This document shows positions 17,385-25,846 of a stretch of 64,000 bases of DNA, piece by piece; within the stretch, counting starts at the first letter, position 1, and each line of letters starts with the position of its first letter. The stretch comes from JACMLC01 sp963817025. GTDB taxonomy: Bacteria > Acidobacteriota > Blastocatellia > Pyrinomonadales > Pyrinomonadaceae. The notes beneath the pieces were generated by a model. The model did not search any database, was not told where the DNA came from, and saw nothing but the letters and a program-made list of their open reading frames with translations. The stretch spans positions 1,936,893-2,000,892 of the forward strand of contig CAWFML010000005.1 in assembly GCA_963817025.1 (NCBI GenBank), in the 5' to 3' direction. Position numbers and translations under genes: made by a program.

Positions 17385-18748
17385 GCTTCTCTGACCTCCA
17401 CGCGCGGCGTGATTTCGGATTTCGGAATCAGCGCGGGCCAGTAGGCGACTATCTCCTCGACTTTCGGGCGGCCACCGGCAAAGCCTGTCACGCCGGGCGG
17501 GCCAGTCAGAATCAACGGCGCAATCTCTTTGGTAAATCTTTCGACGGCTTTGCGATCCGGGCCGCGAACGCCGATACGCAGTTGCACTTCCGCAATATCC
17601 GGCGGCGGCTCGCCAGCCAGTTGACCATGCGTGGCGTTTGCGCCGACATACTCGGTTAAAATCTGGTCAAACTTCAGGCCCAGACGTTCGAGACGACCGC
17701 GCAGAATTCTGTCTGCGGCCTGCGCTTTGTCGTAAGCATCGGGCCATGAATAAACGAGCGTGCCGACGGCTTTGTATCCGGCGGAATAACTGATCGAGAC
17801 TTTGAGAAATTCCGTCGCCGGTCGTCCCTCTATGCCATAGACGCGGACGCGATCCGTTCCGGCGTCTTCGAGTCGAATCGTGGTGAAATCCGCGACGCAA
17901 TCGGGCGTGATGTACTCGTGCGGGTCGCCCATCTCGTAGAGCAGTTGTTCCTTGATGGTCTGGACACTGACGCGCCCGCCAGTGCCTTCGTGCTTGGTGA
18001 CGATGAACGTGCCATCCGCAGAGGCTTCGACAATGGGAAAGCCCACGTCCGTCAGGTCAGGAATGTTGCGCCAATCGTACTGGCAGTTGCCGCCCGAAGC
18101 CTGCGCGCCGCATTCTATGATATGCCCCGCGATAGTTCCGGCGGAGAGCAAGTTCCAATCATCCTCTTTCCATTTGTACTCATGAATAATCGGAGCGAGC
18201 GTTAATCCCGTATCGGTTGCGCGTCCGGTGATGACGACCTGCGCGCCCTGATTAAGAGCCTCGACCATCGGCCATGCGCCGAGATAAACATTCGCGCTCT
18301 GGATACGTTCGCGCACGGTCGAGAGCGGCTCGCCCGTGTCCATGTTGCGAAGCTCTATGCCGCGCGAGAGCATATCGTCAAGACGAGACATGATGTCGTC
18401 GCCGGTCACAAGGCCGATGCGAAACTTTCCGCTGAGGCCGAGTTCGCGCGCCACCTCGCGGACGGCTTCGGCGCAGCCTTCGACATTGACGCCTCCGGCA
18501 TTGGCTGTGACCTTGATATTGCGCTCGACGCAAGCCGGAAGAATCTGCTTCATCAGCGGCACAAAGTCGCGCGCGTATCCGGCTTGCGGGTCGCGCGCAC
18601 GCTGCTTCTGCATGATAGACATCGTGACTTCGGCCAGATAGTCGAGCATCAAATAATCTATCGGCCCTTCTTGAACCTGACGCACGGGCGCGTCAAGCAT
18701 GTCGCCCCAGAATCCCTGCCCGCTGGCGATACGAATCATCTGCTTCAT
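17381..18748 (-). CDS. AtuA/DUF1446 family protein, main domain
   Basis: The 455-residue protein matches the DUF1446 domain of AtuA, required for citronellol/geraniol catabolism in pseudomonads but biochemically undefined. Seen features are the N-terminal IASGQGFWGDMLDAPVRQ, the conserved ANAGGVNVEGCAEAV, GRATDTGLTLAP and GAQASGGNCQYDW. It lacks the C-terminal domain that is encoded at 16399 in this genome. It heads a coupled trio with the Nudix and AtuA-C genes. The start is the ATG at 18748, right beside an inverted repeat. Confidence 0.9.
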   Translation of the reverse strand: MKQMIRIASGQGFWGDMLDAPVRQVQEGPIDYLMLDYLAEVTMSIMQKQRARDPQAGYARDFVPLMKQILPACVERNIKVTANAGGVNVEGCAEAVREVARELGLSGKFRIGLVTGDDIMSRLDDMLSRGIELRNMDTGEPLSTVRERIQSANVYLGAWPMVEALNQGAQVVITGRATDTGLTLAPIIHEYKWKEDDWNLLSAGTIAGHIIECGAQASGGNCQYDWRNIPDLTDVGFPIVEASADGTFIVTKHEGTGGRVSVQTIKEQLLYEMGDPHEYITPDCVADFTTIRLEDAGTDRVRVYGIEGRPATEFLKVSISYSAGYKAVGTLVYSWPDAYDKAQAADRILRGRLERLGLKFDQILTEYVGANATHGQLAGEPPPDIAEVQLRIGVRGPDRKAVERFTKEIAPLILTGPPGVTGFAGGRPKVEEIVAYWPALIPKSEITPRVEVREA

Positions 18749-18771
18749 AAAGTTTTTCTAGTCCCAAATCT

Positions 18772-18819
18772 CAAGTCCCAAGTCTCAAGTCACAATCTTG
18801 ACTTGAGGCTTGGGACTTG
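18772..18819. repeat. Inverted repeat, CAAGTCCCAAGTC word type
   Basis: The 21-base arms 18772-18792 and 18799-18819 pair at 20 of 21 positions around a 6-base loop. The words are AAGTCCCAAGTCTCAAGTC and the complement. It lies between the Asn/Met/Ser/Gly-repeat gene and the AtuA gene. A related copy lies at the end of thrS (33.1 kb). Confidence 0.9.
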
Positions 18820-18848
18820 GGAGTTGAGTTTCAATTGTTAAGTCTGAC

Positions 18849-19718
18849 TTACGGAGTCGAGGTGACGGTTGGCGGCTTGATGCCCGCATCGCCGCCGCGA
18901 TTCGTGTCCGTCATACGCATAGCGCGCTTGCGCCGTGGCCGCCTCATTTTTCCGCCCCCGCCCTTTCCAGCAGAAGTGAATGAGAACTCGCGCTTTTCGC
19001 CCTTCACGTTGCCGAGCCAGAGCCAGTCGCCCATCTTTTTCGCGCGCACGGAGACCGCCGGAAGCGGCGGCGGAGCTGTTGTCGGAGACACTGCGCCTCT
19101 CTCGCCGAACATCATCGTCGCGCCTGTGTAGCCGCGCGTGGTCACGGCGCTGATCATGCCGGAAACAGGACTGCCTCCGCCTTCGGGCGCGATGGTGAAC
19201 TGTTTTCCGGTGATGGTCAAAGTGGCCGGGCCGGTCATCCCGCCTTCAGGATAATTGACAGTGCCTGTGTAAGTGCCTGAGAGGTCTGCGTCCGCGCCTC
19301 CGTCCGTACGCTCCATCATGCCTGAGCCGCTCGTGGACATGTTCGCGTTCGCATCCTGACCGCTGCCGGACATATCGCCGGACATATTAGCGTTGCCGGA
19401 CATGTCACCTGACATATTCATATTGCCGGACATGTCGCCGGACATGTTGGCGTTCGCATTGCTGCGAGCGCGGCGGCGTGGACGGCGACGGCGACGACCC
19501 GAATTTGAATTGCCGGACATGTTCATATTGCCTGACATGTTCGAGTTCGTAGTCATCTGACCGCCGCGCGTAGTATCGTCATCCTGTGTGGTAGTGTTTG
19601 AGTTTGTGTCCTGCGGCAAACCGCTCGCTGACGATACAACCAGGTCAGCGTAGGCGAGAGCCACGCAGGCGGCAAACACAAACAACAGACTGGTGATTCG
19701 TCTTATGTTGCTGCTCAC
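18849..19718 (-). CDS. Secreted protein with Asn-Met-Ser-Gly repeats and Arg-rich patches
   Basis: The start is GTG at 19718, because AAAGGAG sits 8 bases upstream and the following residues form a signal peptide (RRITSLLFVFAACVALAYAD). The product is 289 residues. After the signal peptide comes a low-complexity region: Asn/Thr-rich, then NMSGNMNMSGNS, a basic patch GRRRRRPRRRARS, then repeated DMSGNMNMSG and DMSGNANMSG units. A folded C-terminal part has strands such as LSGTYTGTVNYPEGG and ATLTITGKQFTI. It ends with a second basic patch (KMRRPRRKRAMRM). The function is unknown. The C-terminal half resembles small secreted beta-sandwich domains of acidobacteria. Confidence 0.75.
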   Translation of the reverse strand: MSSNIRRITSLLFVFAACVALAYADLVVSSASGLPQDTNSNTTTQDDDTTRGGQMTTNSNMSGNMNMSGNSNSGRRRRRPRRRARSNANANMSGDMSGNMNMSGDMSGNANMSGDMSGSGQDANANMSTSGSGMMERTDGGADADLSGTYTGTVNYPEGGMTGPATLTITGKQFTIAPEGGGSPVSGMISAVTTRGYTGATMMFGERGAVSPTTAPPPLPAVSVRAKKMGDWLWLGNVKGEKREFSFTSAGKGGGGKMRRPRRKRAMRMTDTNRGGDAGIKPPTVTSTP

Positions 19719-19726
19719 GGATGTTT

Positions 19727-19733
19727 CTCCTTT
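19727..19733 (-). promoter_or_regulatory. Ribosome binding site fixing the GTG start of the repeat protein
   Basis: AAAGGAG on the minus strand, 8 bases before GTG at 19718. No comparable site precedes the in-frame ATG further upstream. Confidence 0.75.
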
Positions 19734-20023
19734 TGTGTTGTATCGCGCACGTGCTTTCCAAAAGAGCGCGGTACTGAGTAAAATACGGGCCAACGCTTCG
19801 GGTTTCCCGGCGGCGAGCGGCCCTCTGGATGTCAAACTTCAGCAGGTGCGCTTCTCGCGTGCCTTTGCATCTCCGGCCTTGAATTTATTTCTGACAAGCG
19901 AGATGCGGGAACGCTAAAACGATAAATGAATTAACCGAACGGGTACGTAGTTTCGCACAATAAACCACTTATTTGCACTAAAATTTTTACATTTAGCGAC
20001 AGAGGCAGAGGCAATTATCTCTC

Positions 20024-20130
20024 AAGCCATCTCTGCGCCTCAGGTTTTAACTTTGCGCCTTTGCGTGAAAGAGCAAGTTTCTTGCAAAGACGCGAAATAA
20101 GAAAAGCTCAAGGCGCAAAGGCTTGAGTGA
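20024..20130. repeat. Inverted repeat, CTTTGCGCC word type
   Basis: Words TTTGCGCCTTTGCGTGAAA on the left and CTCAAGGCGCAAAGGCTTGAG on the right, with a central CTTGCAAAGACGCGAAA, can fold into an imperfect hairpin downstream of the carboxyltransferase gene. Confidence 0.7.
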
Positions 20131-20199
20131 TTCAGCGCCTGTTTTTTGAAATCGCCTCTCGATAAAACAGATAAAACCTTGATTCATTTTCTCTGTGTC

Positions 20200-21843
20200 T
20201 TAAACCAGCGATGGCGGCAGCACGAATTGGCCCAGATGCGGCCCGGCGTAATTGAGACCCGTTCGCAGGGCCAGTTCCAGCGCGTCGCGCGTCTCCTCCG
20301 GCGAGATGACGGCATCCACAAAGCCGCGTGCCGCAGCATACTTGGCATCCAGTTGCTGCTCATAAGTCTCGCGCACTTTCTCCATCTCCGCCTGTAACTG
20401 TTCGTCCGGCTGCTTGCCTTCCCTTTTCAATTTGTCGAGCTGTGTTCCCATCATCGCCTGCACAGCCGAGTCGCCTTCCATGACGCCCATTCTTCCGGTC
20501 GGCCAACTGAAAATAAAATCCGGGTCGAACCCTTGCCCGGCCATCGCGTAATATCCTGCGCCGGAAGCATGATTGAGCGTCAGCACAATTTTCGGAACCA
20601 TCGCCGTCGCCATCGCTTCGACGAAACGCGCGCCAGCCCTGATGATGCCGGAGTGCTCCGCTTCCGCTCCGACCATAAAGCCGGACACGTCCTGTATGAA
20701 CAAGAGCGGAGTCTGATGGCGATTGCAGGTCTCTATAAAGTAGGCGACCTTTTCCGCAGACTCTGCGTAGATGATGCCGCCAAAGCGCGGCGGGCCGGAG
20801 GGCTGCTTTATCAACCCGCGCGAGTTGGCGATGATGCCGACCTGTATGCCGCGCACGCGCGCGTGGCCCGTAATCATCTCTGTCGCGTACTCTGCCTGAA
20901 ACTCGTCAAAGTTCCCGTCGTCCAGCAGACAATCGAGCACATCGCGCATGTTGTATGGCTGGCGATGGTCTTCAGGGATAAGGTCGTAGAGGTCTGATGC
21001 GGGGCGCGCCGCTTCCACGGTGTCCGTGATCGAGACGGCGCTCTGCGGCTTGACCGGAAGCTCTGAGACGAACTCCCTGATCTTAAGCAAACAAGCTTCG
21101 TCATCCGGAACACGATAATGCGCGACCCCTGAAATGGCGTTGTGCGTGCGCGCCCCGCCCAAAGTCTCGTTATCAATCGTCTGCCCCGTCGCGCCCTTGA
21201 CCAGATTCGCTCCGCCCAGGCCCATGAACGAAGTGCCCTCGACCATGACGATGATGTCTGAGAGCGCGGGCAGGTATGCTCCGCCTGCGATGCACGGCCC
21301 CATGACGGCGGAGATTTGTGGAATCTTCAGATAGCGGCGCATGATGGAGTTGTAATAGAAGATGCGCGACGCGCCGTACTGGCCGGGAAAGACGCCGCCC
21401 TGATACGGCAAATTCACTCCGGCAGAATCCACCAGATAGATAATCGGCACATGCGAGCGCATGGCGATTTCCTGAGCGCGCAGAATTTTCTTGATGGTTT
21501 CAGGCCACCACGAACCGGCTTTGACAGTCGCATCGTTGGCGATGACGACGACCTCGCGCCCGCCGATGCTGCCCACAACGGTGACTACGCCCGCAGCCGG
21601 AGCCGCGCCATTGTATTCATCATAGGCGACGAGCAGACCCGTCTCCTGCATGTACGCGTCTTTATCAAGCAGCAGTTCTATGCGCTCGCGCGCCGTCAGT
21701 TTGCCCTGCTGATGCTGCTTCTCGATCTTGTCCGGCCCGCCGCCGCGCTTGAGCTTGGCTTCGAGCCGCCGCAGGTCTTCGGTCAACTGGCGCAGGCGCG
21801 TGCGCGTCTCTCTGGAATCTGAAATTGGCTCTGCACTCGGCAT
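20200..21843 (-). CDS. Acyl-CoA carboxylase carboxyltransferase (beta) subunit, methylcrotonyl/geranyl-CoA type
   Basis: The 547-residue protein transfers a carboxyl group from biotin to an acyl-CoA. The N-terminal half shows TARERIELLLD, YLVDSAGVNLPYQGGVFPGQ and GPCIAGGAYLPALSD. The C-terminal half shows QDVSGFMVGAEAEHSGIIR, GAGYYAMAGQGFDPDFIFSW and a final helical region. The MVEGTSFMGLGG and LGGARTHNAISGVAHY segments resemble methylcrotonyl-CoA and geranyl-CoA carboxylases more than propionyl-CoA carboxylase (judged by eye). No biotin carboxylase or biotin carrier gene is in the window, so the alpha subunit must lie elsewhere. Its orientation matches the AtuA and hydratase genes. Confidence 0.92.
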   Translation of the reverse strand: MPSAEPISDSRETRTRLRQLTEDLRRLEAKLKRGGGPDKIEKQHQQGKLTARERIELLLDKDAYMQETGLLVAYDEYNGAAPAAGVVTVVGSIGGREVVVIANDATVKAGSWWPETIKKILRAQEIAMRSHVPIIYLVDSAGVNLPYQGGVFPGQYGASRIFYYNSIMRRYLKIPQISAVMGPCIAGGAYLPALSDIIVMVEGTSFMGLGGANLVKGATGQTIDNETLGGARTHNAISGVAHYRVPDDEACLLKIREFVSELPVKPQSAVSITDTVEAARPASDLYDLIPEDHRQPYNMRDVLDCLLDDGNFDEFQAEYATEMITGHARVRGIQVGIIANSRGLIKQPSGPPRFGGIIYAESAEKVAYFIETCNRHQTPLLFIQDVSGFMVGAEAEHSGIIRAGARFVEAMATAMVPKIVLTLNHASGAGYYAMAGQGFDPDFIFSWPTGRMGVMEGDSAVQAMMGTQLDKLKREGKQPDEQLQAEMEKVRETYEQQLDAKYAAARGFVDAVISPEETRDALELALRTGLNYAGPHLGQFVLPPSLV

Positions 21844-21945
21844 GGTAATCCGTGCTGAAAACGCGCCTTGCCCGAAGGCTTTCTCCGAACCGGCAAGCCG
21901 TTTATGAAAGAGTTGTTAAAGCTTCTTTAGATGCAAGTCAAAATA

Positions 21946-22440
21946 TCACAGGACAGCGGCGGAAGACAAAGGAAGCGTGAAGCGCAGGAGCGGGAGCAGG
22001 CGACCGGGGCGCACAATCGAGGCGACTTCTCCGACGCGACGCGCGCCCATAGCTTTGTAGAAAGCTTCTGCATGAGGATCGCTGCCGATGACCAGTTCTC
22101 GAAAGCCAAGCTGCGAAGCCGTTTCGACTGCATGCTGCCAGAGCCGCTTTCCATGCCCGCCGCCGATGGCCGACGGCTCGACAAACAGGTGCATCAACTC
22201 CACATCAAAATCAGCTTGCTTCTCAAGACTGTAAAAGCCGACGAGGCTCTCCCTCTCTTCGACGACAAAGACCGGATGAGAAGCAACGTATCCGGGCGTG
22301 ATGGTTAAATCTACGCGGCAGTCTTCGAGAAACTCCGCATCGTAGTTCCAGTGGCCCTTTGAACGCAGCGCGAGTTCGGTGAGCAAGGCTGCTTCACCTG
22401 TCTTTGCCTGACGAATGCTGCCTGGCTCGTCTGAAGGCAC
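21946..22440 (-). CDS. GNAT family N-acetyltransferase
   Basis: The 164-residue protein has the GNAT layout. VFVVEERESLVGFYSLEK supplies beta strands 2-4, followed by ELMHLFVEPSAIGGGHGKRL, which carries the acetyl-CoA pyrophosphate-binding loop (GGGHGKRL in place of the usual Q/RxxGxG/A). Then comes ELVIGSDPHAEAFYKAMGAR, typical of motif B. The substrate is unknown. It lies 100 bases upstream of the carboxyltransferase gene on the same strand and may share its transcript. Confidence 0.88.
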   Translation of the reverse strand: MPSDEPGSIRQAKTGEAALLTELALRSKGHWNYDAEFLEDCRVDLTITPGYVASHPVFVVEERESLVGFYSLEKQADFDVELMHLFVEPSAIGGGHGKRLWQHAVETASQLGFRELVIGSDPHAEAFYKAMGARRVGEVASIVRPGRLLPLLRFTLPLSSAAVL

Positions 22441-22476
22441 TTGTGTCTCTCCTCAAACAGTCAGAACCGCCAGCAG

Positions 22477-22592
22477 AGAGCAAGGCAGAAGGATGAAGGC
22501 GGAAGGATGAAAGGCATGCTGTTTAAGCTTGAGGCGCTCATCTCTGAAGAGCACTCTTTTCATCCTTCACCTTCCGCCTTCTGACTTGCTCT
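22477..22592. repeat. Inverted repeat, GGATGAAGG word type, overlapping a gene end
   Basis: The left arm AGAGCAAGGCAGAAGGATGA and onward (22477-22512) and the right arm (22557-22592, ending CTTCTGACTTGCTCT) pair imperfectly over about 35 bp. The right arm encodes the last residues and stop of the metallopeptidase gene. Confidence 0.85.
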
Positions 22593-23907
22593 TCTGACCT
22601 GTGAGCATGTCCCGCAAAGCGGTTATATCAATCTGTGCGGGCACTCCTTCAAGCATGAGCACTCGCGCGCCGGATTGCTCGATGACGACGCGGCCATCTT
22701 TCGTCTCCATTTTCGTCTGCCTCACGGGCTTCTGAATGGAAGCGGCGTTTTCGACCGCCTCTGCGGATGGATAGCGTCGCTTGCTGCGCTCGACATAGCC
22801 AGCGTAAAACTCTGTGGCGTCCTGTTCGGAATCCCACATGGTCATCTGCGCCATCAGCACTTCGCCCTTCGGCCCTTCGTAAACAGCATAACGGTCGCCG
22901 CCCCAGCCCGCCGTCGCGCGCTCGGATTTTTCCGCAGATTTCAAAAACTCATCCAGTATCAGGAAATAACTCCACTCGCCGTTGACATCGTAATCCACGC
23001 GCTTCCATCCTTTGCCTAACAACGAAGCGATGTCGGGCATGTCAACTTTGACGGGAGCTTCGCGCGCGAAATATTTGTCGGCGTGCAGAACCTGTTCGGT
23101 GGATTGCGGCAAATCCGTGTAAGCCTGCGAGACCATTTTCCATTCGCCGCGCTCGTATAATTTGGTAGCGAATTTCAATCCCTTCTCATAGGGAAAGATC
23201 AAAGATTCGCGCAGGGCGCGCGGCGCGCTCTCAATCTTCTCGTTGGCAGACGTGTTGCCGCTCATGGATTTGAGAAAGGCTTTCGCGCGCTCGGGCTTGC
23301 GCATGATGTACTGCATCATGACGAGCGTCGCGTCGCCCTCGATCAGAGCATGCGCGGCAAGCTCCGCATCCGAATCTCCTTTGGGCCATTTTTCAAACCG
23401 GCGCAAGTCGAAATGCTGGTCTTGCAAGGCGTGCGTCAATTCGTGTGAGATGACGGGTTGCTGTCCTTCAAGCTCGATCCAGTCTGCCAGATAAAACTGC
23501 TGCGCCTTCGGGTCGTAATAACCCGCGACCTGTTCTGTCAGAAGACCGATGATGAAAGGACGATATTGAAAATCCACAGGGACTAGCCCAAGCTTTTTGA
23601 GCGTAATCTCCGTGGCGTGCATCTCTGCGGGCGTTGTCTCTTCGCCCAGATTTTTGATAATCATGCGCTCGATGTCCGTGCGCGACTGTGCGCCGCTTTT
23701 GACGGAGCGCAAGACTGCCAGTTTCCGAATCTCGCTTGTTTCCTCTAAAACTTCTGTGGTCGCACCCGTGATGGCCGCGCTTCTGGCATTGGCCGGAACG
23801 GCTGCCGGAGCAGTCTGCTGTGCACGTACAGGTGCTGCGAGAGAGGCTGCGAGAACTGAAATCGCTGCCAGAAAAGCTGTCGCACGGAGGCTGATTTTCT
23901 TTGACAT
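22567..23907 (-). CDS. Secreted putative zinc metallopeptidase (HELTH motif)
   Basis: The 446-residue protein begins with a signal peptide (SLRATAFLAAISVLAASLAA, cleavage near AQQ). Residues 155-159 are HELTH within PVISHELTHALQDQHFDL, a zincin-type HExxH. E190 in AHALIEGDATLVM is placed like the third ligand of gluzincins. The upstream GYYDPKAQQFYLADW strand also matches such peptidases. It is not a family I can name precisely, and activity is inferred only from the motif. It is probably exported to the periplasm or beyond. The C-terminal GQKSKSEGGR is encoded by an arm of an intergenic repeat. Confidence 0.75.
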   Translation of the reverse strand: MSKKISLRATAFLAAISVLAASLAAPVRAQQTAPAAVPANARSAAITGATTEVLEETSEIRKLAVLRSVKSGAQSRTDIERMIIKNLGEETTPAEMHATEITLKKLGLVPVDFQYRPFIIGLLTEQVAGYYDPKAQQFYLADWIELEGQQPVISHELTHALQDQHFDLRRFEKWPKGDSDAELAAHALIEGDATLVMMQYIMRKPERAKAFLKSMSGNTSANEKIESAPRALRESLIFPYEKGLKFATKLYERGEWKMVSQAYTDLPQSTEQVLHADKYFAREAPVKVDMPDIASLLGKGWKRVDYDVNGEWSYFLILDEFLKSAEKSERATAGWGGDRYAVYEGPKGEVLMAQMTMWDSEQDATEFYAGYVERSKRRYPSAEAVENAASIQKPVRQTKMETKDGRVVIEQSGARVLMLEGVPAQIDITALRDMLTGQKSKSEGGR

Positions 23908-24013
23908 CTGAATCCTTTCGCTCTTATAGTCCGCTACAATCGAACGAAACTTATTGTAACTGACTCACGGCTCGGCTGCACAACTGAAAAGCGCGGGAGG
24001 CGTTTCTTTAAAT

Positions 24014-24523
24014 ATGGTGTATCCAACTCCTCAGGAAGCATTAACGGAAGAAGTAGAATGGCATGAGACATTAGTGCGCGTGCGTTATTCGGAAACGGAC
24101 AAGATGGGCGTTGTGTATCACGCAAACTATTTGGTCTGGTTCGAGATTGGCCGCACGGAGTTTTGCCGCGCGCGAGGTTTTTCATACCGCGATATGGAAG
24201 AGAACGACGATTCTTTTCTCGTCGTGGTCGAAAGCTATTGCCGGTATAAATCGCCAGCCTACTATGATGACGAATTGCTCGTGCGAACTCACATCACAGA
24301 GCTACGCCGCCGCTCGCTGCGCTTCGGTTACGAGATTGTGCGCCTCTCCGACGGGCAAATCATCGCCGAAGGAGAAACAGGCCATGTCGTAACGGATAAG
24401 TCTGGCCGCGTGCGCTCTTTCCCGCCCGGCTATAATCAACTGCTCTCTTCCGTGCCTTCGGATGCCATACACCTGACAGAGCCTCCGGCTGAGCGCGTGC
24501 CGGACGATGTAGCCCCGGATTAA
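24014..24523 (+). CDS. YbgC-type acyl-CoA thioesterase (4HBT hot-dog fold)
   Basis: The 169-residue protein contains the 4-hydroxybenzoyl-CoA thioesterase signature VRYSETDKMGVVYHANYLVW (residues 22-41), with the catalytic Asp and the following FEIGRTEFCRARG. A typical YCRYKSPAYYDDELLVRTHI strand pair is also present. Such enzymes hydrolyse acyl-CoA thioesters. In E. coli YbgC is tied to the Tol-Pal locus, but here the Tol-like genes are 25 kb away. GGGAGG lies upstream of the ATG. The gene is transcribed alone and converges on ymdB across the 21-bp repeat array. Confidence 0.92.
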   Translation: MVYPTPQEALTEEVEWHETLVRVRYSETDKMGVVYHANYLVWFEIGRTEFCRARGFSYRDMEENDDSFLVVVESYCRYKSPAYYDDELLVRTHITELRRRSLRFGYEIVRLSDGQIIAEGETGHVVTDKSGRVRSFPPGYNQLLSSVPSDAIHLTEPPAERVPDDVAPD

Positions 24524-24621
24524 AAGAGAAGATTCAAACAGGGATAGACAGGATACACAGGATAAAAGGCTGTAAGCTATTATCTTAACAGCATCACAGT
24601 GATAATAGACATCTCGTCCAA

Positions 24622-24894
24622 CTTTCCCGGCACGCTCGCCTAAGCTCTCGGCACTCCTGCCGAGAGCTTAGGCGAGCGTGCCGAGAGTCTCGGCGGGACT
24701 GCCGAGAGCTTAGGCGAGCGTGCCGAAAGCTTAGGCGAGCGTGCCGAGAGTCTCGGCACGTTCGCCTAAGCTTTCGGCGTCTCGTCTTAGATTCTCGGCA
24801 CATCATCCGAGGCTCTCGGCAAGCCCGCCGAGACTCTCGGCACGTCATCCGACGTTCTCGGCACACGCGCCGATAAACAAGACACACACGCCGA
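24622..24894. repeat. Tandem array of thirteen 21-bp units with strong hairpin potential
   Basis: Thirteen consecutive 21-base units can be laid out exactly from 24622 to 24894. Most have the form GAGTCTCGGCACGTTCGCC followed by GA or TA. Several units are near reverse complements of their neighbours. 24631-24653 and 24658-24680 form a perfect 23-bp stem with a 4-base loop, and 24722-24749 and 24751-24778 form a 28-bp stem with one mismatch. The array lies between the convergent thioesterase and ymdB genes. Units degrade toward the right end. Confidence 0.95.
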
Positions 24895-24948
24895 TAGACT
24901 TGAGCGTAGAGGATTCTTTCTTCTGAATCCTGAGTCCTGAGTTCTGTT

Positions 24949-25731
24949 TTATTGTTCGTGTTTGAGCGAGAGGCGTGAGATTTCGCGTGCGCGTCCTGTC
25001 GTTTCGTCAATATCAATGAGGGCTGCGCAGATGCGTACGTCGCCTGTCGAATGTTCTGCGCGTCTGGTAGTGACCGTGGTAAAGCGCGCAATCACGTCTT
25101 GCCTGTCCATTCCGATGACGCCTGAATAGCTGCCTGTCATGCCGATGTCTGTCAGGTACGCAGTGCCGTCCGGCAAGATTCTTTCATCCGCCGTTTGCAC
25201 ATGTGTGTGCGTGCCCACGACCGCAGAGGCGCGGCCATCCAAGTACCAGCCCATTGCGTTCTTCTCTGAAGTAGCCTCGCAGTGCATGTCCACCAGACGG
25301 ACTTTGACCTCCGGCGAGAGCGAGTCAAGCAGTTCGTTCGCGGCGCGAAAAGGATCGTCGGCAGGCGGCATGAAAACGCGCCCCATCAACGAGAGGACTG
25401 CGACCTGCACGCCGCGCACTTCACCGACCCACATGCCTTTGCCCGGCGTCCCCGGCGGATAATTCGCGGGGCGCAGCAGGCGCGGCTGCTTGTCTATGTA
25501 CGGGATAACCTCGCGCTTATCGAAAATGTGGTTGCCGGAAGTCATCACGTCAATCCCGTTGGCGAAAAGCTCGTCGGCCAGTCGCGGCGTGATGGAGAAA
25601 CCGCCCGCGACGTTCTCCGCATTCATGACGACAAAATCAAGCGCGTGCTGTTCGCGCAAATCCTGTATGCGTTCCAGCACCGCCACGCGCCCGGGCCGGG
25701 CCACCACATCGCCGATCATTAAAACTTTCAT
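24949..25731 (-). CDS. ymdB: YmdB-family metallophosphoesterase
   Basis: The 260-residue protein matches the TIGR00282/YmdB family. The Bacillus homologue hydrolyses 2',3'-cyclic nucleotides and affects RNA turnover and development. Metal-binding motifs are visible: MIGDVVARPGR (residues 5-15), NAENVAGG (36-43), TSGNHIFDKRE (about 64-74), DMHCEATSEK (about 148-157) and VVGTHTHVQTAD (about 171-182). In many genomes the gene follows rny and zapA. Here rny is absent, and the candidate 6S RNA and zapA lie upstream on the same strand. Confidence 0.93.
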   Translation of the reverse strand: MKVLMIGDVVARPGRVAVLERIQDLREQHALDFVVMNAENVAGGFSITPRLADELFANGIDVMTSGNHIFDKREVIPYIDKQPRLLRPANYPPGTPGKGMWVGEVRGVQVAVLSLMGRVFMPPADDPFRAANELLDSLSPEVKVRLVDMHCEATSEKNAMGWYLDGRASAVVGTHTHVQTADERILPDGTAYLTDIGMTGSYSGVIGMDRQDVIARFTTVTTRRAEHSTGDVRICAALIDIDETTGRAREISRLSLKHEQ

Positions 25732-25753
25732 GCTCTATTTGGTCCAGAAAAAA

Positions 25754-25830
25754 GATTAGTGACAAGCAAGCAGCGATGCCTGACAAGAAAAAGCTTGTGT
25801 CTTGTCACTAATCGCTTATCACTTGTCACT
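25754..25830. repeat. Inverted repeat, GTGACAAG word type
   Basis: GATTAGTGACAAG (25754-25766) and its perfect complement (25801-25813) enclose GACAAG-type words; further TCACTTGTCACT follows on the right. It lies just upstream of ymdB. Confidence 0.85.
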
Positions 25831-25846
25831 GAAATTGATGGCTGGA

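Noticed and set aside
24622..24894. CRISPR array
   Set aside because: Units are contiguous with no variable spacers, the period is only 21 bases, and there are no cas genes.
24594..25091. Arg/Cys-rich open frame over the 21-bp array (minus strand)
   Set aside because: The 21-base period is a multiple of three, so any frame without stops gives a periodic peptide. There is no ribosome site, and it overlaps the ymdB end.
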